NCBI GenBank assembly: GCA_013400975.1
Contig: WBMZ01010920.1
Location: 124,001 to 188,000, forward strand
Source of the DNA: Atrichornis clamosus
Taxonomy: Eukaryota > Chordata > Aves > Passeriformes > Menuridae
Direction of reading: 5' to 3'
Length of the DNA: 64,000 bases
Each line of letters begins with the position of its first letter. Position 1 is the stretch's first letter. The notes beneath the pieces were generated by a model, which had not been told where the DNA came from, made no database searches, and worked only from the letters and a program-made list of their open reading frames with translations. This document shows positions 23,323 through 35,400 of the stretch, piece by piece. The translations under genes and the position numbers were made by a program.

Positions 23323-26300
23323 GTTAGAGTTCTGTTCCCCTACTTGTAAGGGACAGTGGTTTACTCTGTGTCATTAAATTGATTTTTGGACATTAATCCA
23401 GTGTCAATAAAAGTGTCCCAATTTATCGCAGATCATTTAGGTTGCGAGAAGAAGGGTTTGTCTCAATACCTTCAGGTGTTAATAAGAGCATATAGGCAGG
23501 CTGTGAATCAGATGCTGGACTGGCACAGACAAGGAGGTCTTTGCACAAGAAACGTTTCTGTACGAACAGTGCTCCCCTGCTTTGGCATATGAAGCAGGAC
23601 CTGTGGAAGACCCCGAAGTCTCTGTGTCTGGAGGACAGGTGAGATGCCCCCATGTCTCTGAAGCAAAATTAGACATCTGAGTGCAGGCACCTAAACTGTG
23701 GTCTGGATCTTCATTTATTATACAAGAAACTCATAGGAGTAGTGCACGTGGGCAAACCCACAAACGCGTCGTGACAGCATTCACACTGAGCTTGAACTCA
23801 GTCTTACCCAGTGCCTCTAAGGTGTTCCTGGTAGAGGGGGGCTTTGGGTGTATTCCCTGGAGACCAAATTCAAGTCATGGATTTGACTGCCGTATTCTGA
23901 GAGAAAAGCCTGTGAGTCTACCTGGGAGCTATGTGGCTTTGTAAAAAAATTGCAAATTCCTTGACCCAGAGGGAAGGATGACAAGTTACTGATTCTGCAG
24001 CCCTCCAGATGTGACATCTTATTAGAATGTGGGAAACTGCAGTTCAGTCCTCTGCTTCAATTAATTTATTAGAAGTGACCCAAGCTGGCATGGTCTGTTT
24101 TAAACACAAGTAGAAACAGTATAATGGGAATGAAAAATGAACTGGTATTTCTGATGAACTGAAGGCAGATTGAAAAAAAGTCTGACAGAGTAACAAGACA
24201 GATCTGTCCATAAAATATTGATTGATAGATTAATTGATGTGTTATTACTATAGCCATTGATGTAAATTTTCTCTTTTGGAACTATTTATTTTTTTTCTTT
24301 CTTTTAGAATAATATCTCATTTACAGTAGAGATGATGTATGAAATATATCTGTTTTACTGCTCTAAACTTTTCTATTTTCTAACAGATAGATTGTGATTT
24401 ATTATTTCCACATAGGGACACTTAAAAATCCAAATTACAATTGCAGTGTTTGCTGCATAAATTTGGAGAAATTCTGCTTATATTCATGTAGATACTCTGG
24501 ATTTTCTTTGATTAAAAAGGAAATAAATTCATATTTTAATTTTAGTTATAGAAAAGAAATAATTTTAAAAAAAATTTTTAAATGGACTAGTTTTTTTTCA
24601 TAAGTGTAAAAGGCACAAATTGATGGGTTTTTGCCTATGCTGTCCCACCAACTCCCTGAAATTGTACTGTATTTTCCAGAAAGTGGCTTGGATTTTTTTG
24701 TTGCTAGTGTTATGCTGTGTCTGTGGAGACACAGCCGTATTGCAGCATCTTGTCTAAAAGGGAAATAGAACGTATTGATACATAAGACAGATTTCATCAG
24801 ACTGCATAAAGCAATTCCATACAATGAGGTTGACCTGCTTTTGTATCCCTTTTATCTTAGCAGTACTCAGGCACAACCTTCACTCTGAGATAATAAAAGA
24901 CTCAGTGTGATCCAGATTGTTCTTTAATGAAAGGATTCTCCCCTTGCCTGGTTGTAAGATTTGGCTAATGCAGGAGGAGGTTGCAGCCAGCAAGGTCTTT
25001 CACATGTAATGTATAATTGATGCAGGATTTGACTGGCAGTAAAAACTCATCTTCTAAAGTTATTTTTATCAGTGTTTTCCTCAATGTAATCTCTCTCTCT
25101 GGCTTACAGTTTAATGATGAAGAGTCTTTTGAACACAATCCTTATTTTATTAATGAGATCTTGCTTGATTTGACAAAATAATAATTCTTTCTTTACAAAA
25201 GACTGGTTGCTGCTTTTCATTTGTGGCTGGTGTGCCAATATGGATATTTTTACTTATTAACACTACAAATCTGGAATTATTTATTTGCTACTGTATACAC
25301 TGTCAAAGCAGTAGATGAAGACTTTAACACACTTGAACTCACTTGTTCTTATTTGTCTACCTACTATGGGAATTTTACTTATCACATTTACACTGATGTC
25401 ATTCAGAGTGAAAGGTATTCAGCAATTTGAGATATTAATCAGCTTCTCAGTCTTAAGCCCTGAATGAAGAAACAAACATACTTTTCATTATTTAGTGATT
25501 TGAATACATACGTGAAATATTTTTTCACTAAATATTGATAGAGAAATATATTCTCCTCATTAAAAGTCATATTCCTAATGATATTGTTACATTTGACACA
25601 TGTTAAAATTTCCCTGAATCTAGTAAATTTACAGGCACATTTGGAAAAAAGGAAATAATGAATCTGTTATGCTCTCCATTTTGAAATAAGAAATGCAAAT
25701 TATTGAGGGCACCACTGAAAACAGATTCTGTGTGCAAGCTCAGCCACCTAGGAGCAGTTTGGGGAGATTTGAGGAGATTTTGTTTCACTTGTTTACTGAT
25801 TTTCCTTTACTGCACAAGACAAGTCTGTGTTCAAGAACAATCTTGAGCTGAATACACTGTTTCTTCTGAGTTACACATATTTTGCTGTTCTATATTACAA
25901 AAAATTCTTTCCATTTTTTTCTGATGAGAAAAGATTTATATTTTAAATGCCTAAGTGAATATCAATTAAAAAAAAAAAGTGACCTACCAACAGAGAAATA
26001 GTTGGTCTGATCTGAGGACATTCAAGAGGAAAATTGGGATGACCAGTCTCTTTATGGCCTACAAGGAAAACAGATTGCTACTATGGCATGAAAACCTGTG
26101 GATGGACTACTTACTGCCTCTGAACAGGTGGAATGTGGGATATTCTCCTTTCTTCCTCCAGCCTTGTTTGATGGCTAGTCTGCAGGAGGTGATTATACTG
26201 GCAAAAATACATGCTCAGAGAGTACTTTTTGCACCCTCCCTTTGTTACTAATTTGTTGCATACAAGTTACAGAACAGGTTGCTTAAACTCCCACCCATTT

Positions 26301-27269
26301 ATTACATTCAAAACCTGGTTGTTATAGGCAGAAATAACATGCTTTGCATGCATAGCTAAGAGTTTATTACTAGTTTAATTAAAGTCTTAACAGTCTAATC
26401 AGAGAATTATTATTGTTGCAATAACACTGATATTAACTCTTATAATGCAGATTGTATGCAGCTAAAGTGATCTGTACACAAACTTTCTGATATTTACCCT
26501 GTTCTCTGATGTTGTCCTCACCTCTTCCACTGCTCCTCTGGGACTTTCAGTCAGAGATGAAGGGTATAGGGAGTCACCAGCATCATGAATCCTTCACTGG
26601 GAAGAGCTCAAAACTGTTGGTGACTTCCTCCTCTCTTTAAGATCTTCTTGGGGTCATTTGTATATTTAGTAATAGGCTATACCTTGCTTTTTCTTCAGTT
26701 GCCTGCAAGCCCACATTGCTTCTGTAATTACTGTTTATGGTGTATGTGTTTTACAGACCTTGGAGAGTTGTTCTTTGTTCTTTTTGCTACACCTGTTTGT
26801 GCCCAGATTCTAGGGTGTACTAATCATATCCTTTGTGTCATTCCACACCTGTACTTTCAAGCCCATCCCATTCATTTCCTCCTCGTGGGCTCTGTTTTTT
26901 CCTAGAATCATGGGTAGCCCTTTCTGCACAGTCATTGCTTGTTATTGTTACCTTCTATTTTAAAATACATAAAAATTTGCAATGCACAATCTTGCAAATA
27001 TAAAAGTAAAGGTAAAATAAAGGTAGTCATCACCTGAACATTTGACAATTGCCATTACAGTTTTAAAAAGTTCATACAAAGCTTAAAGCAAGGTGACAAG
27101 TCCTGAAGCCTGTGTTATTAAGGTAACACAAAGCCTGTTAGAAACAGAAGGAGCTCTACACTTGCCTTGCTGTGTCAATACATTTTTGTAAAGAACTTGT
27201 GTCCTCTGGAACAGACCATTCAGCACGTTGTCATCTTTGTGCTCAGAAAAAAGGGGCCAAAAGAGAACC
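23323..27269. other. Unannotated DNA
   Basis: No gene is recognised. Bases 23,680-23,960 are less AT-rich and hold a few CpGs and a CACGTG E-box near 23,744. The rest is AT-rich with short frames only. A stretch of low complexity occurs near 25,970 (A-run). No transposon is recognised before the CR1 at 27.27 kb. Confidence 0.55.
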
Positions 27270-27768
27270 CTGGGAAGTACCAGTCTCACTGCTGTGCCCA
27301 GCAAGGCCATGGAACACGTTGAAGTGTATAGGAGACAGGGAGGTAGTTAGAGACATCCCTTGTGGCTTCACCAAGTCCTACCTGACCTAGAGACCTATGC
27401 CAGAACAACTGCATCAGTGAATAAGGAAAGACCTATGGATCTCATCTACCTAGACTTCTCTAAGTCCTTTAATATAGTCCCCCACACCATCCTTCACACT
27501 AAATTGAAGAGATATAGGGTGGTTTGATAGATACTTTTAGATGGATAAGGATTTATCATAAGGACTTACAGTGAGAGTAATGAGACAGTGGAGCAGGTTT
27601 TCTAGAGAAGTTGTGGACACCTCGTGTCTGCAAGTGTCAAAGGTCCCCTTCAAGGGGGCTTTGAGCAACCAAGTCTAGTGGCTGGTGTCTTGGGCCACAG
27701 CAGGGACATTGGAACTAGATGGTTCTTGAAGATCCCTCCAACCCAAACCATTCTGGGACTGTATGAAG
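27270..27768 (+). mobile_element. CR1 LINE, internally deleted, with 3' end
   Basis: The first part is reverse-transcriptase coding sequence of CR1 ORF2. 'ctgtgcccagcaaggccatg' matches the conserved VP(G/S)K-ME region, and 27,437-27,517 translates to [19 protein letters not shown], the family's YLDFSKAFDTVPH motif. After about 27,560 the sequence jumps to the 3' untranslated end ('gagaagttgtggacacc', 'ggaactagatggttcttgaa', 'ccaacccaaaccattctggg'). Several hundred bases between are missing. Frameshifts and stops make it dead. Confidence 0.9.
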
Positions 27769-29811
27769 AAGCAGGTGAGCTGGCACAGGCTCTTCTGTTC
27801 ATGCAGTGCAGGTAGCTACTGCCTGAGTGCTTCAGGCACAGCCTCTCCCCTGTCTTTCTATGTGCTCAGGAGACCCAAATTTAATTACCAGTAATGAGAA
27901 GCCAAAGTTAAGCTAAGCAACATAAATTAAAAAGTAGTTATGGTCTATTATTTCCTTCGTTTCTTTGTCACTTGTGCTGAGGGAGGGTGAGCACATAAAC
28001 TGCTCTTGTTTTATATCCCCTGACTTTTACATACCTGAACTCTGATTGTCTGATGTCTGACAGCTAGGAGCAAATAACTGGGGAGGAAAGGTGGCTGCAA
28101 GAGCGCTGGATGCTAATGCTTTGGTCCTGAGTAAAGAGAATACTTTGTGTGAAGGGCTTTTTTTGTTTTTTTTCTTTGAATTTTGTTTTGTTTCATTTTA
28201 ATTCATGATTGGTTTATACACAAAACTTACCCCCATTTCTCTTGGTCACCATCTGTTTTTCCTCTTTGTCCTTTTTTTCTTTTATTTACTGAACTATCCC
28301 TCTCTGTTCTCCCTCAACACCTGTTTGGTTAAGCAGCTATTTCCCTAAAGTTTTGTGACACAAATATGAACTGACACTACTAGTCCCCTGACAAAGGCAT
28401 TTCTAAAGCTTGAAAAACCACTGTCTGTATAGCTAAAGCAGAAAAAAAAAATTGTTTTCCCCCTTTGGACAGAGATTCAGTCCCAAATCAGAGAGAGATT
28501 ACATTGAAATAATTGTTCTGATGATTTAACATATCCATAATAAACATGTTGATAATAAACAACATTATTTTATTCAACTTGCAGTAGCTTTATTTGCTAT
28601 GACAGTTTTGTTAAAAATTTGCTCTAAAACAGTAGCCCCTATCCTGGTGGGTTTTTTTCAAAAAGACTGATATTTATAATAGTTGAGATTCTGACTTTTT
28701 CCCTTTATCTTTAGGCTAAAGTGCGTGTGGTCAGAGAGAGGACAGAATCCATTGTGCTTATTAAAGCAAAGTAATCTGGAGTGCATGACTAGTTAATAAA
28801 GTCTATTAACTATGATCACAAGCATTAAGATCCCATCCTCTGATATTTCTTTAAAAGGGAATACATCCTGTAAATAACTCCACTGATGTGATAGGGTTAG
28901 TATCAGCTGGTATAAAGTGGGAAGAAGGAGGAATATAGCAGGGATTGCTTCCAGTTAGATATGATCAAAAGTGACAGAAACCATTGAGCTCTGAGCATTT
29001 TGATCCTTGTTGCTTTGACTAAAAGTTGGTCACTGCAAAAGGTTCTGGGCACCTGTCTTTGTATCCTGGCCTTTAACACATGAAAAACCATCAGAGTGAG
29101 CGAGTGTTGAGATGCTTTTTTATACTGTCTAGAGATGAGTATGTGACAGGTAAACATCTGTGGTCTGACTTTGTTTTTAGTGTGTGTCTGAAGCCCATTT
29201 TCCCAGCAAGTTGAAAATAGCCTTGGCTTCTTTCAAGTCTTAATTTCCAGAGTTTTTCAAGATGATGTCTATTAAAAGGCACCTCAGTTTGGAAGAGTGT
29301 CTTCTGGGCAGTAAAGATGTGTGAGTGTGTTTGAAAACATGGAGCGACTGAATATCCATCTCTACTGTTGCAGGGATGATTTCATATGCTCCTTGGTCAA
29401 GAGTTTCACCAAGGAGCTGGGTCTCTGGTTGAAACTGTTCTAAAGTGGTACACTGGGTGTACAGAAAGGATTTTCTTTTCAAACTGGGAAATTTCTCAGC
29501 ACATCTGCAGATGAGGTTATTTAAATACATTACAACACGTAAAATATCCATTTTTGGGAAAATTTGTCTACAGAATTAGAATATCTGATACCTTAAATGG
29601 CTAAAATATATTTCATTTTAAAGAAATAAAACTTGACTTTACACTTTAAAAAGTAAGGAAAACAAGAGGAAATAAATATTGTGGTTGTTCTTTGGTGTTT
29701 CCTACCACGTTTAAAGGCTTCCCTGCTATGTGGGTCGCTTAAAATATTGAGTGCCATGATCTCTCATTCTCCGGGGAAGAACAATGACCATATGTGTGAA
29801 AATATTTTTAT

Positions 29812-29852
29812 GATTTTTTTAAATTTTTTTTTAATTTAATTTTTTATTTTGT
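29812..29852. repeat. AT-only low-complexity tract
   Basis: This is a T-dominated stretch with a few A residues (for example aaatttttttttaatttaat), almost without G or C. Confidence 0.8.
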
Positions 29853-30454
29853 TGCTTCAGTGCTTAGAATACTCTTACAATGTCAGGGCCATGGTGGGTT
29901 AAATGCTGCTTAAATGAGTAACTAAATGCTTTTCTGATCCCAGAGAAACCATAATCTAAACATTAAAATGAGGTAACAGAATGTAGAAGGCAAAAGACTC
30001 TAGATATCGGTATTTTCCACTTCCCAGCTCCAACTGTGCTGCTTAACTCGCTCTCAACAATCTGATATTTCATGTAGTTTTCTCCCTTCTTGATTTCAGT
30101 TGTAGTGGTTTTATATCCAGCTTTGCTTTTACTGCTGTAATCTGTATTGTTTATGCTATCTTCATTTTCTGTCAGCACAGCTTTCCCTTTCCTTGTTTGC
30201 TGTACTGCATTGCCATATAAATAACTAAGGAGGAGGCAGCTGTAGCAAAAACTGAGCTGTGCTGACTTTTATAAATTCCTCTTGTGAAAATTAGAAATCA
30301 TTTGACTTATACAAATTGCTCTGCTGGAGGAAGTGAAAGTGAGTGCCTGGAAAGAAACAGAAACTGGAGCAGAATTTGTATCGTCCACTAATTTCTGGAA
30401 GGATAAAGCACACAGTCAGACATCTCATCATAGATGCACATTTCTTTGTACTGG

Positions 30455-30512
30455 AAACAAAAGGACAAAAAAACCAAGCCAAAACCAAACCAAAAAAACC
30501 CAACCAAAACCA
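30455..30512. repeat. A/C-rich low-complexity tract
   Basis: The plus strand is almost purely A and C, with imperfect repeats of ccaaaac and ccaaaaaaac. One short frame reads through it as a Lys/Gln/Asn/Thr/Pro-rich peptide, which is a by-product of the composition. Confidence 0.8.
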
Positions 30513-32316
30513 GGCATCAAGTGAAACAAAACCAGACCACAAATCACATAAAGTCAAGCTTTTATCACACCACTGTGAAAGGTACTCAAACAACTCAAGG
30601 TAAATTGTTGTGAATTAATCACCATTTAGTGAAGACATTGCACAATAATTCTTCAGGGTACACTTCTATATCATGGTTTCATGGGAAATCTTGGTGTTTC
30701 TGGGAAACAAGTACTTTTTATTTCTCATAAGAAATCACTGGGATACATATCAGTGACTGACTGAGATGCTTTTGTTTAACATTTTCAATACTCCAACATT
30801 ATCATTGTAGCAGAGAAGTACAGTACTTCAGAAAACAAAGGGGATATTAAATTGTAGGGAAAGTGAAGGGAATAATGGACCATCCAATGCATACTCTTGA
30901 GAGCATGTTGCTGAGCTTGGAGGAGTGAATTTGAAGGAAATCTCTGCCTGGGACTGAGATATGTACTTGAATGGAAATATATCTGGGATTGTAACCCAGA
31001 TGTGATGGTTAGCTGTACCTGCGTCACTCCGAGCTTGTACCTCCAGCCTAGACCCCTTGTCTTTCTCATTGGGCACAAGTGAGGTATGTCCAAGGGGGAG
31101 AATCAAGCACTTCCAGTTCATTCCAATTCATCCCGATTCAGGTCTGCCTTACTGTACCAGCCCTGTTCTGGACCTCTTTAATTAAGTAAAATGGCTTTCA
31201 CCCTCCAGTGTTTAAGATACACACCTGGATTGCCCCTTAGGTCTGTCAGATAATATATAATTCTCATTTGTTTGTCTCCTTCTGTTGTGGAAATAATGTA
31301 ATATTACTTTAAATATCACCAGGTGGACATAAAATGGGCAGCAGGACTGCAAACACAAAAATATTAACAAGCCCCGAGGTGCTGAGTGGCAAGGAGGTAT
31401 AACTATACAACTCCCTGAAAGTCCTGCCTTGATTTAACAGACGTGGTTACAAAGAATTATTGTTCAGAATGTGCCTCCTGTTTATTTCCTTGTTAATGCT
31501 CTCCCGTTGCTGGTTTGATTTTTATCATTCTGTGCTTGCCTTTAGAAAATGAGCAAGATGGAACATAAAGTGGGAAGTGCTGCACAAAACTCCCCAAATG
31601 CTTACAGACTACAAAAAGGAGAAAAAAAATCTAGTTTCTGTTGTAATTCTGCATGCAATGTCAGCTTGTGCATTTTGAAACACGGAGGTAGAAGTTTGAC
31701 CCAATTAAAACCACTGAGAATTTTTTCTGTGGAGTCCAGTGGCCAGAGTATTGATCCAAGTGTCTGACATATAGGCTGCAGCGTTCATACTTCTTAAGAC
31801 AGGAATACTATTCCTTCTAGAATGTTTACAAAACGTCTTGGAAAAATAAAATGTCTGTGTATATATATTACCAACTTTTGTGAAAAAAATCTGAGATAAA
31901 TGGGGTAAATAAGGATAGTGTGCTTTGAGTGAATAGATAATCATCTTTTATGAGGTAATCAATATACCACCATTAAAAAAGTATGTTGCAAATATATGCA
32001 TAAATAAGAAATTGAAAAGATACATTTGTGAAATTTAAGATAGAAGTTGTTTTGCCTTCTTTTTTCCCTAGGAAATGAATGAAGAGGTGTGATCCATCTT
32101 TTTTCAGCAGAAATGTGAGAGGATTTGATTGGGTCCACAGAGAGAGCAAATATAAAAAACACAATAAAGGGGAAACAATTGGAAGAAACTGAATGAGTCA
32201 CAGAGCAGTGTAGAATGATTTCCTTAGTCTTCACCATGTGTTTCTGCTAAATAACTCCTTATTTTGCCTTTTATAATACTGTGACAGGTCTTAAATTGTT
32301 AATCTCTTTTTTTCAG

Positions 32317-32423
32317 ATTGTGTGAGAACTATAGGAAATGTGGCAGGATATACAGCTACTGTAAATGCAGCCACTGCAAGTGTAACATCTGTTACTAGCT
32401 CCACTCACATGCCTATGTTCTAG
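32317..32423 (+). CDS. Doubtful terminal exon candidate, protein unknown
   Basis: A good acceptor (aatctctttttttcag, ending 32,316) precedes 34 open codons in the third frame, ending at the TAG at 32,421-32,423. The peptide is rich in Thr, Val, Ala and Ser and ends HMPMF. The second frame of the same bases gives a cysteine cluster (C-x-C-x2-C-x-C-x2-C) that stops 26 codons in. Only one could be real, and both may be chance. There is no clear AATAAA signal close downstream and no recognised family. Confidence 0.15.
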
Positions 32424-35400
32424 ACATGAAAATAATCTTAACAGTTTCAATTACACCTACATAAAGATAAACAGACACATTCATGCATTGCGGGAAGGAT
32501 CATTTTTGCCTTGTATCTAGAAGAAAAGTGGAAAGATTAATGTTTTTCAAGGTATTTCACTGAGAGCTTTCACTCCGGATTTTTCATGGCTTTAAACTAA
32601 AAGTTTTACTATTATAGTGACATTAGAGAAAACCAGATCTTTAACTTTTTAGAGTAACCTACTTCATACTAATTTCTATATCACAAGTGCATACATTGAG
32701 CATGCATGAACAGAAATGTGCAATTTCCTGTGTCATACATCAGGTAAAGTTGAATGAAGAGTTTCGGCTGATAGCTATAAAAACTTCAGCTGCTTGCTGC
32801 CCAAATTTAGTGTGCACTGGCCAGAAGGTGGTGCTTTCAACCACAGATGTGCAAATCAGGAAACAAAACACAAATATGATCTGTGTGAGTAATATGAGGT
32901 GCAGTGAATAATAGAGGAAAACAGAGAATTCTGTGTATTTTGTTCAGTCAAACACTAATAAGATGCTGCCACAGTCCAGAAAGAAGCAAGTATAAAATGG
33001 AATCTTCTTTCTTATTTAACACTTTTCTTCACCTTCCTATCCAAATTAGGTTTTCTTTCCAATTGCAGCACAGTAATAATGGAGCTTAGAAAGGAAGAGT
33101 GACAGCTTGTTCTACCTGTATGAGCAAAGGAACTTTCACCTGACTGCAGAAACCCTGTTGGGTCACACTTTTACCCAAGTTTGGTTTGAGAAGCATCATT
33201 GAAAAAGAAAACAGCAAACTGAAGTGTGTGTGGCCTCTGCTCTTGAAATAGCTTCAGTTTTTGAACATCTGCTTTGGCTTACACTGATGGTCCTTAAAGC
33301 CACAGAGGAAAAGGTGTTTGCTATTATTTTGAAATGTGTGGATTGCATGTGGAAGAGGTGGAAGGAAAGGACAAATTTGACCCTGCAAAAGGTTTTGCTT
33401 TCTGCGTAAACAGAAAAATAAGAAGAAATCTTCTAGACACAGCTTCTGAATAGCTGGCACTATAGGATTACACACAAGTGTGCACCCAGTGCCTCCTTAG
33501 ACACATGTGTACCACTGTTCACTGCCCTCCAACCACTTTGGTAGATCTCAAGGAACTCCCTTGTGCTTTAAATCTCTGCTGCTCTATTCCTGCACCTTCC
33601 CTACACTTATGACTATATAATTTCACCTCTGAGTAGTTTTATTGCCCTCAACAGGGTTATTTGCTTATGTAAAGTTGATTAACATACTTACCTAAATGTT
33701 TGCAAATTAATATCAAGAAAATTATCTTCCAAATATTTGGTTTGAAATTACACTCCTTTGATTAGAACTCTGCTCTTAGCCTTTAATATATCTCATTGAG
33801 TTGCTTGACCTCTGGATAATCATCCTAATTATAATCTGTCTTTTTGTGTTAATTAACTACTTGATAGGAGATTTGAGTTAATGATGAAATGTAAGGAAAT
33901 AGGAAGGTTCATAACCAGGCCAATATTTTTGGTGAACAATGATTATATTAATAGCAACTAAGTAAAAGACTATGTACACATAGGTGATTTTGTTTATCTG
34001 GATTAAGTAAGAAGTCCTCCTGGGAAGAAAACAAACTCACATGTATTTTAGTATCAGCAGCTAGATTTTGCCAGACTTCAACAGAATCACCTTTCTGTTA
34101 CTGTTCTCAAAAATGTTTAGTTGAGGTCTTTATTTGTGTTCTTAATGAACACGTTAAGATTTTTAGTTCTGTTGATTGAAGCAAATTAGTTTTGGACGAT
34201 GCTAGTTGGGAAAGCTATCAAATTTTTCCCCAGGGATGAAACGAAAACTAATAATGATACGATATCTTTGGAAATTTTTAAGGTTCTTAATCTTCAGGGT
34301 TGCTATGTCATTGTCTTCAGATAGTGTGTAAGAGTTCATTTTTCCCTTTCTCCCCCTACAGAAAGTTAGTGCAAATCTATATAAATTCAAACAATATTTA
34401 AAAATTTTGGTATATAAATGGTGTAGATTTTGCTTATGTTGAATCATAACCCTCTGGTCTAGTCGCAAAGTCCTTTCTCTGACATCCTTTTCAGGGGACT
34501 TTTTGCCTTTGTAACGGCTTCAGACTGAGATATAAGGTAATAGAAACTTTGGCATTTTCTATTAGTATGGATAAAGAGATTATTGCTATAAAGAGATAGA
34601 AAGCTAAACAATGTTATCACTTTCTGAAGATTATATAGTTTATTAAATTTATCTAATCCTCATTAATTCCACACCTAGGGGATTTAAATTGATGGGATGC
34701 TTTGAAATAGACTTTGGATACAAGATGAATTGAACTATGTGTGTTCAGCACAGGTCCAAAAACCTCTGTAGGAAAGATGCCTTATCATTCCATTTGTTTA
34801 TGCACGTACCTATCTCATATTTTGGACTATTAAAAAATAAATTTTAAAACCATAGAATTTGCCTAATAAGAAAAGTCAAATACAGTCAGATTCACACTGT
34901 GGATGAAATGGGACTTGCAAAGCCATGTCTTTGTAGCATAATAACTTACAGCACAAATGCCACACTAACTGTGCCTAATAGAGCTCTATTCCCCAACCTC
35001 TTGTTAAAATTGCACCTGTTCATAAGAGATAGCTCTGTCCTAGGGAAGGATTACTCAGCCTCATAATTTTTCTTCATCTTCTTCCTTGTCACTGTCATAC
35101 TTAATGCTGCAAAGGCTGGAAAAACAAAGGTCTCCAGAGGCTGGCGTAGAAATATTTCTGCATCACGTACAAAGAGCATTGCAAGCAGCTTCAGTTTTTT
35201 ACCTGTCCAAGCAGGGTCATCCTATCTTCTGCCTACATTCAAAGGAAGGTACTAGCTCCTTTACAGGGTGATTAAGCCCAGACAAAATCATCTAATGGAA
35301 ATGTGCTTTTCTTTTCATTGCCTGTAGTAAACATTGAGGACAAACTTTTATTCCCTGTGGTAGCACAGCTCTGTTAATCACAGGGCGAAATTCAGTGCGC

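Larger units (their letters stand above)
27769..32316. other. Unannotated AT-rich DNA
   Basis: No gene or recognisable transposon. An AT low-complexity stretch lies at 29,812-29,852 and an A/C-only tract at about 30,455-30,512. Antisense frames of 84-103 codons near 29-31 kb match nothing known. Confidence 0.55.

Noticed and set aside
27437..27517. Reverse-transcriptase-like peptide as a host gene
   Set aside because: It belongs to a dead CR1 LINE with stops, frameshifts and an internal deletion.
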